Positions 38,930 through 46,620 of a stretch of 59,427 nt of DNA are shown in pieces. The DNA lies in contig JAGWTC010000016.1 in the NCBI GenBank assembly GCA_028869135.1, positions 1 through 59,427 of the forward strand, in the 5' to 3' direction. The notes under the pieces are model-generated. The model saw only the letters and a list, made by a program, of their open reading frames with translations, was not told the origin of the DNA and ran no database searches. Every line of letters starts with the position of its first letter. The stretch's first letter is position 1. The stretch is from Rhodocyclaceae bacterium. Its GTDB lineage: Bacteria > Pseudomonadota > Gammaproteobacteria > Burkholderiales > Rhodocyclaceae. Made by a program: the position numbers and the translations under genes.

Positions 38930-41900
38930 TCAGTTCTCGGCGGGCGCAAACAGCGAAACATATTCCGGTCGCTTGCCTGCCATCACCTTGAAGCTGGTGA
39001 TCAGATGCGCGAACTCCTGATCGGTGATCCCGTATAGGCGAGCAACGATTTTGTCGTTCTCAGCGCGCAGCTTGTCGCATGCCTTCGCGGTGGCAGGAAC
39101 GTCTGCTTTTTGAATCGAGAACAGTGAGGCCAATTCTGAAAAATCATCCCAGCTTGCAGCGAGCGTCAGCAGTGCCGCATTCTTTGCGAGCTGCGAGTAG
39201 TCCGGGCTTTCAAGGATTTCATCGTTGGTAGGTTGCGGCACCGGCAGTTGGTAGAGATAGCTCAGGCTGACGTTGATCTGAATCATGAAGCGCGCCATCC
39301 AGTCTATCGGCAGGCTGTTGAACATCGCCAATGCGAACAACAAGCGCAATGGCGATACAGGCTCGATGCCGACATTGTTCCCTGCCTGTAAAACGTAACG
39401 CTTCGGAACGCTGACACTCATTGAGTGCCCGGCACCAACACCCGGCGGCAACAATGCAAAAACCAGCGTGCGCTCATTGGTGTCGCTGGCGACACAACGG
39501 AACCCAAGTCGCATGAATTCGGATTCATAGCGAATGGCGTCTTCATGTACCTCTGCGGCCTTTCTGGGCACGCCAAGGTCATCCGCCATGCGGGCAATCT
39601 CTTTGCTGGCGAGTGCCTTCTTGAGTGCGCTTGGTTCCAGCCAGTATTGCGGTTCAGCAAGGTGGTGGCTGTATTGCCAGATCATCTTGCCTTCATACAA
39701 CGGGAATAAACCTGCCGCTGGCTCTTCGATGAACAGGTGCTTGTCGCCGGTCATATGCAATTCATTTCGGAAGTTGAGCCACTTCCTGTCCAACGGATCA
39801 TAGGCAGCGTAGCACTTGTCCAGAATTTGCAAATCTTGACGGTCGCGCAGCTCCATCATTGACCATTGATCCGGCGACAGACGCTTGAGGGTTTCCAGCG
39901 CATAAGGAGTTCGTTTCTGTTCGTCATCCAACTCGGCAGGATCGAGGATGTAGAACGCCGTATCGATGGTGGCCGCAGCATCGGCTAGAGGCTCGCAAAC
40001 AATTTGCATCAATGCAAACTTGTAGCGCGAATCGACATCCTCGAAGATCAAGTTTCGATTCTCGAAACTGTGGAAGAAACGAACCTGGAAATGATCAAAA
40101 ATGTATCGACGCAGCGCTGACGAACCATCCTCAAACATCAAGGCACTGGGCAGTACGTAATTGAGACTCCCACTCGGTGCGATCAGGTTCAGGTTGCGCT
40201 CCACAAAGAAGCGGAACAGGTTGCCATCCCCGGCCCCTTTATTGAGCGGGTAGCGTTCGCGGTAGTAATCATTCTTCGCCTCCATATCGCGCTTGGCCGC
40301 CTCGTAGGCGGTGGTGATATGTTCACTTACCAGCAAGCGATCCTGAACGGCCTTCTTTTCGCTGTTCTTGAGGCTGCGGTAATTGCTGTGGTACTGAGGG
40401 AAGAAGTCCAAATCGCTGAACTTCGTTTTGTCCCACGGCGGATTGCCGATGACGACATCGAAGCCCTTGCGTGTGCCAGCGAAGGCCTCGGGGAAGGCTA
40501 TCTCGTAATGGAAGAAGCGATAGCGTTCGGCGTATTCCGTAATCAGGCGCAGCACCTCATTCTTACCGCTCTTTGCGTTCCTCGTTTCATCAAACAGAAG
40601 ATCGAGCAGGTTAGGCGTCTTGTCGAGTTGCTTGACATCATCAGCACGTCCTTCTGCCATCAAGGCGGCGCGCGTGCTGATGAATGACAACGCCCTGGAC
40701 AACAGGGTCAGGCGCGGCGCAATTTGCGTTTTCCAGAGCTTCTTGCTCTGTTCGATTTCCTCTGTCGTGGTGTCGCGCAGCGCGTCCAGTTCCTTCATGA
40801 CCGTGACAAGCGCATCAAAACGCCCAAGCAGGTTGTCCACGAACATATCGTGTTGCTTGTTCTCGTGCTTGTTGTAGGCAATGAAGTCGGCAATGCTGGC
40901 CCCCATGAGAGCGTTGCCATGCTGAACATGGTGCTCAATGAATGACAGCGGCGTACCAAAGATGAAGCTATCCATCCATAGGCTGAGGCGCGCCAACTCA
41001 ACCGCGAATGGGTTCAGATCGACGCCATAGATGCAGCGCTTGAGCAAAGCGCGCTTGAGAATCTGAGCATCATCCGGCTCATACGCGAGGTTGAGAAATT
41101 GAAGCTGCTCGACAATTTTCTCTCGCTCGCTCTCCACGATGGCCTGCAAGGCAGTGTCATCCTCAAGCCGCTCCAGCGCAACGTCGGTCAAGTGATTCAG
41201 AGACTCGACGAGGAAATGGCCGCTACCGCAAGCGTTGTCGAGTATCTTGATTTCGGCAAGCTCTCGCCCCAACTTCTGCGCTTGTTCCAGCGCGCTGGCA
41301 ATACCGGCCTTGACCAGTCGAGCGGACAGGCTAGGCGGCGTGTAGTAGCTGGCGGTACTCTTGCGAGAGTTGCTGGCGCTCTTGAGGTAGATGGAACCTT
41401 TCTTGATTTTGACTTCGCGTAGCGCCGAAAATCCATTTTGGTTTTTGATGAGTGCGGCATCGTAGGTGTCGAAATAGGCTTCTACCGGCTTGCTGTTTCC
41501 CGTGCTGGTGTATTCCAGATAAACGGCATCCTCTTCAGCTCTCTCGAAACGAAACTCTAGCAATCCCTCGTAGATGCGGCCCAAATGGCTGACGCTCATA
41601 TTCTTGAAATCGCGCCGGGTATCGAACAGCGTTGTGCCGCGATTCGTCTTGAAGAGAAGCTTTTCGAGGATGGTGCGCAACTGCGCGTTCGTAAAAATCT
41701 TGGGCGTCAGCAGCAGTGGTGCGCGCTCAGGGTCAAACAGTCCGCCGTTGAAGAGCGGAATGTCGATGTCCTCTGCGCCTTCGTCCAAAATCTCGAAAAG
41801 ATTTTTCAGGGCGAAGAATCCATCGTGCAAGGCATCGTGCTTCTCGCCCTTGTCGCGCAAGCGCTGGTAGATGTACCCGAGGCTATGTTGCTTGTAGAAC

Positions 41901-42628
41901 GGGTGGCTTTCGAGCAGCGCGCTGTTCTTGTCCTCAAAGTAAACGACGAACAAGAGCCGGAACAACAGGATGACGCTGTTCTCATACACGGTATCCAATC
42001 CCGGATTCCGCTTGGCGTTCGCTTTGTAGATGGCCTTGCCCATCAGCTCGAACAGGGAGTCTTCACCATCGACGCCGTAGATAACCGCTTTCAGGTTTTC
42101 CTCGACATCCAGCGTGAAGTCGCTGGATTCGACGATGGTTTGCTCGATTAGGCTTCCTTGCCCTTCGACGGGCCGCACATAGGTATCGCGCCCAAAGAAG
42201 AAAGCGAACAGCGATAGCGCAACGTGTTTCTCGGCTTCATCCTTCAGCGCCATGATGCACTGAAGGTCAAATTCCAGATACGTTTTCTGGGCGGTGATGC
42301 GGTCGGTATCGTAGAGCCGCCAGAGTCGGCCATTGGTCAGGAAGCCGAATCGAATGCGCAGCGTGGATAAATAATCCTGCAATTGGTGGTGCGGATTCTC
42401 CTCACGCTTGGCCTTGCCGGTATCCAGCTTTTGGCCCCATTCCTTCACTTCGCAGATTGCGGTGATGGATTCGTGATCCAAAGACTTGACGATGGATTTT
42501 GCTCCGGCGGCATCCAGCGCCAAGCACCAATCAGGCTTTGCGTGCTTCCCTTGTACAACGATGGATTGCTGTGGAACGCAGTGCCAGCCTAGCTTTCCGA
42601 GGAGCGGAGAAATAAGCGCGCTTTCCAA
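38930..42628 (-). CDS. Type IIG restriction-modification enzyme, phase-variable
   Basis: The region shown runs from a TTG at 42628 and encodes 1232 residues. N-terminal PD-ExK nuclease: D33 of AKPDWCLALD and E60-x-K62 of CEVKEWG. Central N6-adenine methyltransferase: SAM motif DNACGSGHFLVESL (about 460) and catalytic NPPWDKTKF (about 728). A C-terminal target-recognition region follows. Coding sequence continues in frame upstream (LSEWLSSHFAPENH...) without a start codon into a (GTGCT)18 repeat. The ATG at 42879 beyond the repeat is out of frame at 18 copies and hits TGA at 42688; 17 or 20 copies would give a protein of about 1315 residues. The gene looks AT-richer than the flanking chromosome. 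BREX PglX is a related fold, but no other BREX gene is here. Confidence 0.85.
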   Translation of the reverse strand: MESALISPLLGKLGWHCVPQQSIVVQGKHAKPDWCLALDAAGAKSIVKSLDHESITAICEVKEWGQKLDTGKAKREENPHHQLQDYLSTLRIRFGFLTNGRLWRLYDTDRITAQKTYLEFDLQCIMALKDEAEKHVALSLFAFFFGRDTYVRPVEGQGSLIEQTIVESSDFTLDVEENLKAVIYGVDGEDSLFELMGKAIYKANAKRNPGLDTVYENSVILLFRLLFVVYFEDKNSALLESHPFYKQHSLGYIYQRLRDKGEKHDALHDGFFALKNLFEILDEGAEDIDIPLFNGGLFDPERAPLLLTPKIFTNAQLRTILEKLLFKTNRGTTLFDTRRDFKNMSVSHLGRIYEGLLEFRFERAEEDAVYLEYTSTGNSKPVEAYFDTYDAALIKNQNGFSALREVKIKKGSIYLKSASNSRKSTASYYTPPSLSARLVKAGIASALEQAQKLGRELAEIKILDNACGSGHFLVESLNHLTDVALERLEDDTALQAIVESEREKIVEQLQFLNLAYEPDDAQILKRALLKRCIYGVDLNPFAVELARLSLWMDSFIFGTPLSFIEHHVQHGNALMGASIADFIAYNKHENKQHDMFVDNLLGRFDALVTVMKELDALRDTTTEEIEQSKKLWKTQIAPRLTLLSRALSFISTRAALMAEGRADDVKQLDKTPNLLDLLFDETRNAKSGKNEVLRLITEYAERYRFFHYEIAFPEAFAGTRKGFDVVIGNPPWDKTKFSDLDFFPQYHSNYRSLKNSEKKAVQDRLLVSEHITTAYEAAKRDMEAKNDYYRERYPLNKGAGDGNLFRFFVERNLNLIAPSGSLNYVLPSALMFEDGSSALRRYIFDHFQVRFFHSFENRNLIFEDVDSRYKFALMQIVCEPLADAAATIDTAFYILDPAELDDEQKRTPYALETLKRLSPDQWSMMELRDRQDLQILDKCYAAYDPLDRKWLNFRNELHMTGDKHLFIEEPAAGLFPLYEGKMIWQYSHHLAEPQYWLEPSALKKALASKEIARMADDLGVPRKAAEVHEDAIRYESEFMRLGFRCVASDTNERTLVFALLPPGVGAGHSMSVSVPKRYVLQAGNNVGIEPVSPLRLLFALAMFNSLPIDWMARFMIQINVSLSYLYQLPVPQPTNDEILESPDYSQLAKNAALLTLAASWDDFSELASLFSIQKADVPATAKACDKLRAENDKIVARLYGITDQEFAHLITSFKVMAGKRPEYVSLFAPAEN

Positions 42629-42700
42629 CTGTGCTTCGTTGGTATCGGCATGATTTTCAGGCGCAAAATGACTTGACAGCCATTCACTCAGCGATATGCT

Positions 42701-42790
42701 GTGCTGTGCTGTGCTGTGCTGTGCTGTGCTGTGCTGTGCTGTGCTGTGCTGTGCTGTGCTGTGCTGTGCTGTGCTGTGCTGTGCTGTGCT
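42701..42790. repeat. Pentanucleotide tandem repeat (GTGCT)18
   Basis: Eighteen perfect copies of GTGCT on the plus strand (AGCAC on minus), with one degenerate unit ATGCT at 42696-42700. On the minus strand it is open in all three frames and reads as repeating Ser-Thr-Ala-Gln-His. Unit length 5 means each gain or loss shifts the reading frame, so it acts as a frame switch in the 5' part of the restriction-modification gene. Confidence 0.97.
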
Positions 42791-42879
42791 GCCCTTATCT
42801 TCTCTTGAAGGAAGCCGTCATCCAGCAACGTGTTGACGAGCCAAAAGGGGAGCATTGATTGGTCGGCCTTTATGGTCAT
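42791..42879 (-). other. 5' coding segment and start codon of the type IIG gene, currently out of frame
   Basis: From ATG 42879 the minus strand reads MTIKADQSMLPFWLVNTLLDD followed by GFLQEKIRA and the repeat. At n = 18 this frame ends with TGA at 42690-42688. In-frame joining to the downstream coding sequence needs n equal to 2 modulo 3 (89 + 5n divisible by 3). The other two frames upstream of the repeat contain stops and no start that could serve the downstream frame. No strong Shine-Dalgarno was seen. Confidence 0.7.
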
Positions 42880-42886
42880 GGCTGCA

Positions 42887-43123
42887 TCAATCCCCCAGCC
42901 TAACCGTCTGGCACCCGATCACATCCAGGCACTGAATCAGAAACACAGCCGTGAACTTTCCCCGGCTGATCTTGTTTGCAATGTTCTCCGCCGTTTCCGG
43001 CACGCCGATGGCCGTCAGCTTCTCGGCCAATTCCTGATACGTCACATCACGGCGCTTTAGCTCCGCCTTGAGCAAACCCTTGACTGTCGCTTCCCAGTCG
43101 GGGGCCTTCTGCGTCTTCTTCAT
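42887..43123 (-). CDS. DUF6471 small HTH-like protein
   Basis: A 78-residue protein: KGLLKAELKRRDVTYQELAEKLTAIGVPETAENIANKISRGKFTAVFLIQCLDVIG. The sequence matches DUF6471 and reads like a compact Xre-type helix-turn-helix. It ends 8 bp before the restriction-modification start ATG (42879), so it can be cotranscribed with it, and it is divergent from the transposase. A role as repressor of the shared promoter region is inferred. Confidence 0.7.
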   Translation of the reverse strand: MKKTQKAPDWEATVKGLLKAELKRRDVTYQELAEKLTAIGVPETAENIANKISRGKFTAVFLIQCLDVIGCQTVRLGD

Positions 43124-43229
43124 CCGACGACTCCCATCATGCGCATCCGCAAGCTCACAACCTGAGCCTGCGCGAATTCAATACTGGCCCCGGCGCGTAT
43201 GCAATCCGGGTAGGCCAGCCATAAACATC

Positions 43230-43304
43230 ATCATACGCGATAGTTTTTTCTTGACAAGCGAAGAACTTTACCTATCATACGAGATAGACACATATCGTAT
43301 ATGA
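43230..43304 (+). promoter_or_regulatory. Transposase promoter with repeated operator-like motifs
   Basis: A -35 box TTGACA at 43251-43256 and a -10 box TATCAT at 43273-43278, 16-bp spacer, give a strong sigma70-type promoter starting transcription about 15 bp before the transposase ATG. The motif ATCATACGnGATAG occurs twice, 43230-43243 and 43274-43287, the second covering the -10 box. A palindrome CATAT-CGT-ATATG lies at 43291-43303. This arrangement suggests repression by a bound regulator. Confidence 0.6.
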
Positions 43305-44341
43305 TGAATAACGTGAGCAACCAGCACTTCCTTCTCTCCGCCAAGGCCCGTTCGCTGTCCGTGAAGCGCCTGGTCAAGATGAGCGATGACGAGGCCTTCG
43401 ATCTGTTCCGCGAGCTGCGCTGGGGCAAGGGCGAGGAAACGGCCTGCCCCTGCTGCGGGAGCGTGGCGAAGCACTGGTTCATCCGCACGCGCCGCCAGTG
43501 GCGCTGCAAGGACTGCAAGCATACGTTCTCCGTCACGTCCGGGACGATCTTCGCTTTCCACAAGCTGCCCTTGCAGGACTATCTGGTCGCCATCGCCATC
43601 TTCACCAATGCGGTGAAGGGCATTTCGGCCCTGCAACTGTCGCGCGACCTCGACGTGCAGTACAAGACCGCCTTCGTACTCGCGCACAAGATCAGGGAGT
43701 CGCTGATGGAGCACCGCGATCTCTCCGCGCTGGCGGGCGAGATTCACATGGACGGGGCGTATGTGAACGGGCATGTGCGTCCGAAGAACAGGAAAGTGGA
43801 TCGCATCGACCGCCGCAAGGTCGAGAACCAGAAGCCGACCAAGCGCTGCGTCTTCGTGATGCGCCAGAAGTGCGCGGAGATTGCCGAACGCCAGATGGTC
43901 GGCGGCGCGCGCACGCTGACCTTTGTGATGCACAAGGAGAATCAGGCGGATGTCTCGCTGCTCGCCAGCCGCTTTGTGGCGGCGGGCTCCACGATCTGCG
44001 CGGACGAGGCCCATGCCTACGATCCGTTACATGCGAAGTTCGACACGCGCCGGGTGAATCACCAAGAGGCATACCGCGCCGACGACGGCACGACGAACAA
44101 CCTGGCCGAGAGCTATTTCAGCCGGTTCCGCCGGATGCAGGTCGGCCAGGTGCATAAGTTCGGCAACCTCTACCTCAACAACTACGCCAATGAAGCGGCG
44201 TACCGCGAGGACACGCGCCGCTGGAGCAACGGCGAAATCTTCGAGGACATCGGCAAGAAATGCGTCCGGACGCGCACGCACCGCGATTGGTGCGGCTATT
44301 GGCAGGGGAACAAGCGGAGCGAGGAGCGGCTGGTCGCCTAA
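43301..44341 (+). CDS. IS1595 family (ISXO2-like) transposase
   Basis: A 346-residue transposase. N-terminal zinc ribbon C49-x2-C52 ... C69-x2-C72 (CPCC, CKDC), then an RNase H-like catalytic core with candidate acids D151 (IHMDGAYVNG), D235 (ICADEAHAYD) and E270 (NNLAESYFSRFRR). The layout is that of ISXO2-like/IS1595 proteins. No frameshift or stop is visible, so it may be active. Its stop overlaps the convergent neighbouring stop (44338-44341). Leader is very short and lacks a clear ribosome site. Confidence 0.92.
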   Translation: MMNNVSNQHFLLSAKARSLSVKRLVKMSDDEAFDLFRELRWGKGEETACPCCGSVAKHWFIRTRRQWRCKDCKHTFSVTSGTIFAFHKLPLQDYLVAIAIFTNAVKGISALQLSRDLDVQYKTAFVLAHKIRESLMEHRDLSALAGEIHMDGAYVNGHVRPKNRKVDRIDRRKVENQKPTKRCVFVMRQKCAEIAERQMVGGARTLTFVMHKENQADVSLLASRFVAAGSTICADEAHAYDPLHAKFDTRRVNHQEAYRADDGTTNNLAESYFSRFRRMQVGQVHKFGNLYLNNYANEAAYREDTRRWSNGEIFEDIGKKCVRTRTHRDWCGYWQGNKRSEERLVA

Positions 44342-44763
44342 GCCAGTTCCCAGAGCAGGGCCATGCCCTCCTTGCCGATCTGGCAAACCTGGCCCTTCTT
44401 CTCGGCGCGCTTCAAGGTATCCAGAATCGCGCCACGCACGACTTTGATCTTGGACGCGTCGAGCCCCTTCTTCTCGGAGACGCGCTGCGCGATCTGCTGC
44501 GTGTTGAGCTTGCCGCCGGCCTCTCGCATCACCTCAAGCACGAGACGAATGCCTTCGGCGTGCCGGAAGACGTGGTTTGATTCGACAAACCGCTTGACCG
44601 GCAGCGTGCGCAGATCGGTTTCAGGCGCAAACAGCTTGATGGTTGCGTCGAGGTGCTTGATCTCGGCATCCAGCCGATCCACCTCCTGAACATAATGCTC
44701 CATCTGGCTGAGTAGCTCTGAGCGCTTCGCCACCAGGCCATGGACAACGACTGATCCTGCCAT
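44338..44763 (-). CDS. Coiled-coil/winged-helix protein, paralogue 1
   Basis: A 141-residue protein with an N-terminal helical part (GLVAKRSELLSQMEHYVQEVDRLDAEIKHLDATIKLF) and a C-terminal winged-helix-like part (LNTQQIAQRVSEKKGLDASKIKVVRGAILDTLKRAEKKGQVCQIG). The shared framework GLV-KR-E...RL...DA-I-LF-P...KKGL...L-AE--G-V---G aligns with the upstream gene along its full length. It starts 9 bp after that gene. Function unknown; could assist or regulate the transposase. Confidence 0.6.
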   Translation of the reverse strand: MAGSVVVHGLVAKRSELLSQMEHYVQEVDRLDAEIKHLDATIKLFAPETDLRTLPVKRFVESNHVFRHAEGIRLVLEVMREAGGKLNTQQIAQRVSEKKGLDASKIKVVRGAILDTLKRAEKKGQVCQIGKEGMALLWELA

Positions 44764-44772
44764 GGTTTCTCC

Positions 44773-45201
44773 CTAGTCCGCGAGCTGCCAGCGGATGCTG
44801 ATGCCATCCATGCCGACGCGCTGGACGATGCCGCGCCGTTCGGCGAAGCGCAGGGAGTTGTTCACGCTGTCGGTCACGGTTGCCTGCTGCTCACGCTCCA
44901 AGCCCTTCTTGTGCATGATGACCTCGGTGATGAGCGTGGTGCTCAGCACGTCGGCGGCGTGGCGCAGGGTATCCAGGCACAGCCGGTAGCATTCGCCTTT
45001 CTTGAAGATGCGGCTGTAGCGCCGGTACTCCTTCGTCTTGATAGAGCGAATCCGGTACGATGGATCGAAGAGGCGGATCGAGGCGTCGATCTGGTACAGC
45101 CCCTGTCGCAGGCGTTCGATTTCTTTCTGGTGAAACTCAATCTGCCCGGCCATTTCAGCGCGCTTGCTGACCAGCCCGGAGATTGCGTAGGTGTTGCCCA
45201 T
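44773..45201 (-). CDS. Coiled-coil/winged-helix protein, paralogue 2
   Basis: A 142-residue paralogue of the preceding gene: SGLVSKRAEMAGQIEFHQKEIERLRQGLYQIDASIRLFDPSYRIRSIKTKEYRRYS, then LCLDTLRHAADVLSTTLITEVIMHKKGLEREQQATVTDSVNNSLRFAERRGIVQRVG. The pair lies in a short operon reading inward from the right end of the transposon, 56 bp from its inverted repeat. Function unknown. Confidence 0.6.
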   Translation of the reverse strand: MGNTYAISGLVSKRAEMAGQIEFHQKEIERLRQGLYQIDASIRLFDPSYRIRSIKTKEYRRYSRIFKKGECYRLCLDTLRHAADVLSTTLITEVIMHKKGLEREQQATVTDSVNNSLRFAERRGIVQRVGMDGISIRWQLAD

Positions 45202-45257
45202 ATGTCCCTCATGCGTGTGGAATGCGTGAGGGAATTCTACGAAGCCTTGTCAGACGG

Positions 45258-45285
45258 GGCCGTGTGCGGCTGCTACATAATTCCG
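45258..45285. repeat. Right terminal inverted repeat of the transposon
   Basis: Exact reverse complement of 35549-35576 (ends CATAATTCCG). It is followed at once by the second copy of the target duplication CAAAAGAA (45286-45293). Confidence 0.93.
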
Positions 45286-45850
45286 CAAAAGAAAGTAAGC
45301 AAAGAAAAGGCGCCCCCTGTCTCGGCCCTGCGGGCTACCCTCACTCCGGGCGAACCCTGCGGCCGGCTTGGAACTCGCTTTGCTCAGACAGCCAAGCCGG
45401 ACAACCCCGCAGGACTCACCCTCTGTTCGGCGAGCCAGAAGGGGGAGGGAATGCCTGCGGCATTCGCCCCTCACCCCCGGCCCCTCTCCCTCAAGGGCGA
45501 GGGGTGCAAACCGACCGGAAATCGACCACTGTTTGTCTCCCTCTCCCCCGGAGGGAGAGGGCTGGGGAGAGGGGCGGACACGAAGTGTCCCGTATCCCTT
45601 CTGAGCCGCTGAGCGGAGGTCTGTTGCGCCGGGGATGGCCGGGCCAGCTGTTTAAGCGAAGCGAGTTCCAGACCGGCCGATTCAATTGCCTGGAGCGAAG
45701 GCACCGGCGCAGCCGGCGAGACGGAGGGTACGTTTCTTTGGGTACTTTCTTGTCGTACAACAAGAAAGTACCTCGCCTGTGACCGAAGGAAATCCCTGTG
45801 GGACCGGGCGAGACCGGACATTGGCGCTTAATCGGCCAAAAGGCTAAAGA
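45286..45850. repeat. Non-coding dispersed-repeat-like region, right of the transposon
   Basis: 565 bp without a convincing gene. It opens with the second target duplication and the rest of the interrupted palindrome, AGTAAGCAAAGAAAAGGCGCC. It contains a segment rich in CCCCTCTCCC and GGGAGAGGG complementary runs (about 45470-45580), and ends in a related palindrome GGTACTTTCTTGT (45741-45753) / ACAAGAAAGTACC (45760-45772). These TTACTTTCTT-type palindromes look like a mobile intergenic repeat family. No rsmA terminator other than this was identified. Confidence 0.6.
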
Positions 45851-46618
45851 TCAAACCAGCGAGTTCGCGATCCGAATGTAATCACTGACCGGCAAGGTTT
45901 CCGCCCGCGCCGTCGGCGCAATCCCCAGCGCCTCCAATTGCGCCTCGGTGACGATGCCCTTCAAGGTGTTGCGCAGCATCTTGCGGCGTTGCGAGAAGGC
46001 CGCTGTGACGACGTCGCCGAACAGGGCCTCGTCCTTGGCGGTCAGTGCGGAAGCCGGCCGCGGAATCATGCGCACGATGGCGGAATCGACCTTGGGCGCC
46101 GGGACGAAGGCGCCGGGGGGGACGATGAAAAGCCTATCCATTGCGTAGCGGTACTGCAGCATGACCGACAGACGGCCATAGTCGCCGCCCGGTTCGGCGA
46201 CCATGCGATCGACGACCTCCTTCTGCAGCATGAAGTGCATGTCCTTGACCTGCGCCGCGAACTTGCTCAGGTGGAACAGAATCGGTGTGGAGATGTTGTA
46301 GGGCAGATTGCCGACGATGCGCAGGTTCTTTTCAGCCAGGCTGCCGAAATCGAACTCGAGCGCGTCGCCTTCATGGATGGTGAGCTGTTCGGGCGCGTAG
46401 TTCTGCTTGAGGCGTGCGATCAGATCGCGGTCGATCTCCACCACGTGCATATGCCCGAGCGCGGCCTGCAGGGGCGCAGTCATGGCGGCCAGACCCGGGC
46501 CGATCTCGACCATGCAGTCGCCGGGCTGCGGGTTGATGGCCGAGACGATATTGGCGATGACGCCGGGGGAGGATAAGAAGTTTTGACCGAATCTCTTACG
46601 GGCGCGATGCTCTTGCAT
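45851..46618 (-). CDS. rsmA: 16S rRNA dimethyladenosine transferase RsmA (KsgA)
   Basis: A 255-residue enzyme that dimethylates A1518 and A1519 of 16S rRNA. Motifs: [33 protein letters not shown], and the [12 protein letters not shown] active site. The order surA-pdxA-rsmA is conserved in proteobacteria; here a class II amidotransferase gene sits between pdxA and rsmA. It follows that gene directly (2 bp). Confidence 0.96.
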   Translation of the reverse strand: MQEHRARKRFGQNFLSSPGVIANIVSAINPQPGDCMVEIGPGLAAMTAPLQAALGHMHVVEIDRDLIARLKQNYAPEQLTIHEGDALEFDFGSLAEKNLRIVGNLPYNISTPILFHLSKFAAQVKDMHFMLQKEVVDRMVAEPGGDYGRLSVMLQYRYAMDRLFIVPPGAFVPAPKVDSAIVRMIPRPASALTAKDEALFGDVVTAAFSQRRKMLRNTLKGIVTEAQLEALGIAPTARAETLPVSDYIRIANSLV

Positions 46619-46620
46619 AT

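Larger units (their letters stand above)
35549..45285. mobile_element. 9.7-kb IS1595/ISXO2-type transposon with cargo genes
   Basis: Both ends carry the same perfect 28-bp inverted repeat (begins CGGAATTATGTAGCAGC). Directly outside lie 8-bp direct repeats CAAAAGAA (35541-35548, 45286-45293). Removing the element with one duplication restores a perfect palindrome. A single transposase of the IS1595 (ISXO2-like) family is inside, and that family is known to make 8-bp duplications and to include members with passenger genes. Cargo, left to right: unknown protein, DEDDh exoribonuclease-like, metallophosphoesterase, AAA+ ATPase, type IIG restriction-modification enzyme, DUF6471, transposase, and two paralogous winged-helix proteins. 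The element appears intact and recent because ends and duplications are identical. Confidence 0.9.

Noticed and set aside
42701-42790. CRISPR array
   Set aside because: Contiguous 5-bp units with no spacers; it is a simple sequence repeat.
42631-42858. 75-residue plus-strand product with repeated AVLCC
   Set aside because: It is only a translation of (GTGCT)18 on the opposite strand; the minus-strand reading is supported by coding sequence on both sides.
38930-42879. BREX system based on a PglX-like methyltransferase
   Set aside because: The enzyme has its own PD-ExK nuclease domain and no brxC, pglZ, brxA or brxL gene is near; type IIG fits better.
35549-45285. Composite transposon made of two IS copies, or integrative element with integrase
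   Set aside because: Only one transposase and no integrase is present; single perfect terminal repeats with an 8-bp duplication fit a unit transposon. A smaller IS nested at 43.1-45.3 kb was considered, but no matching inner end was found.
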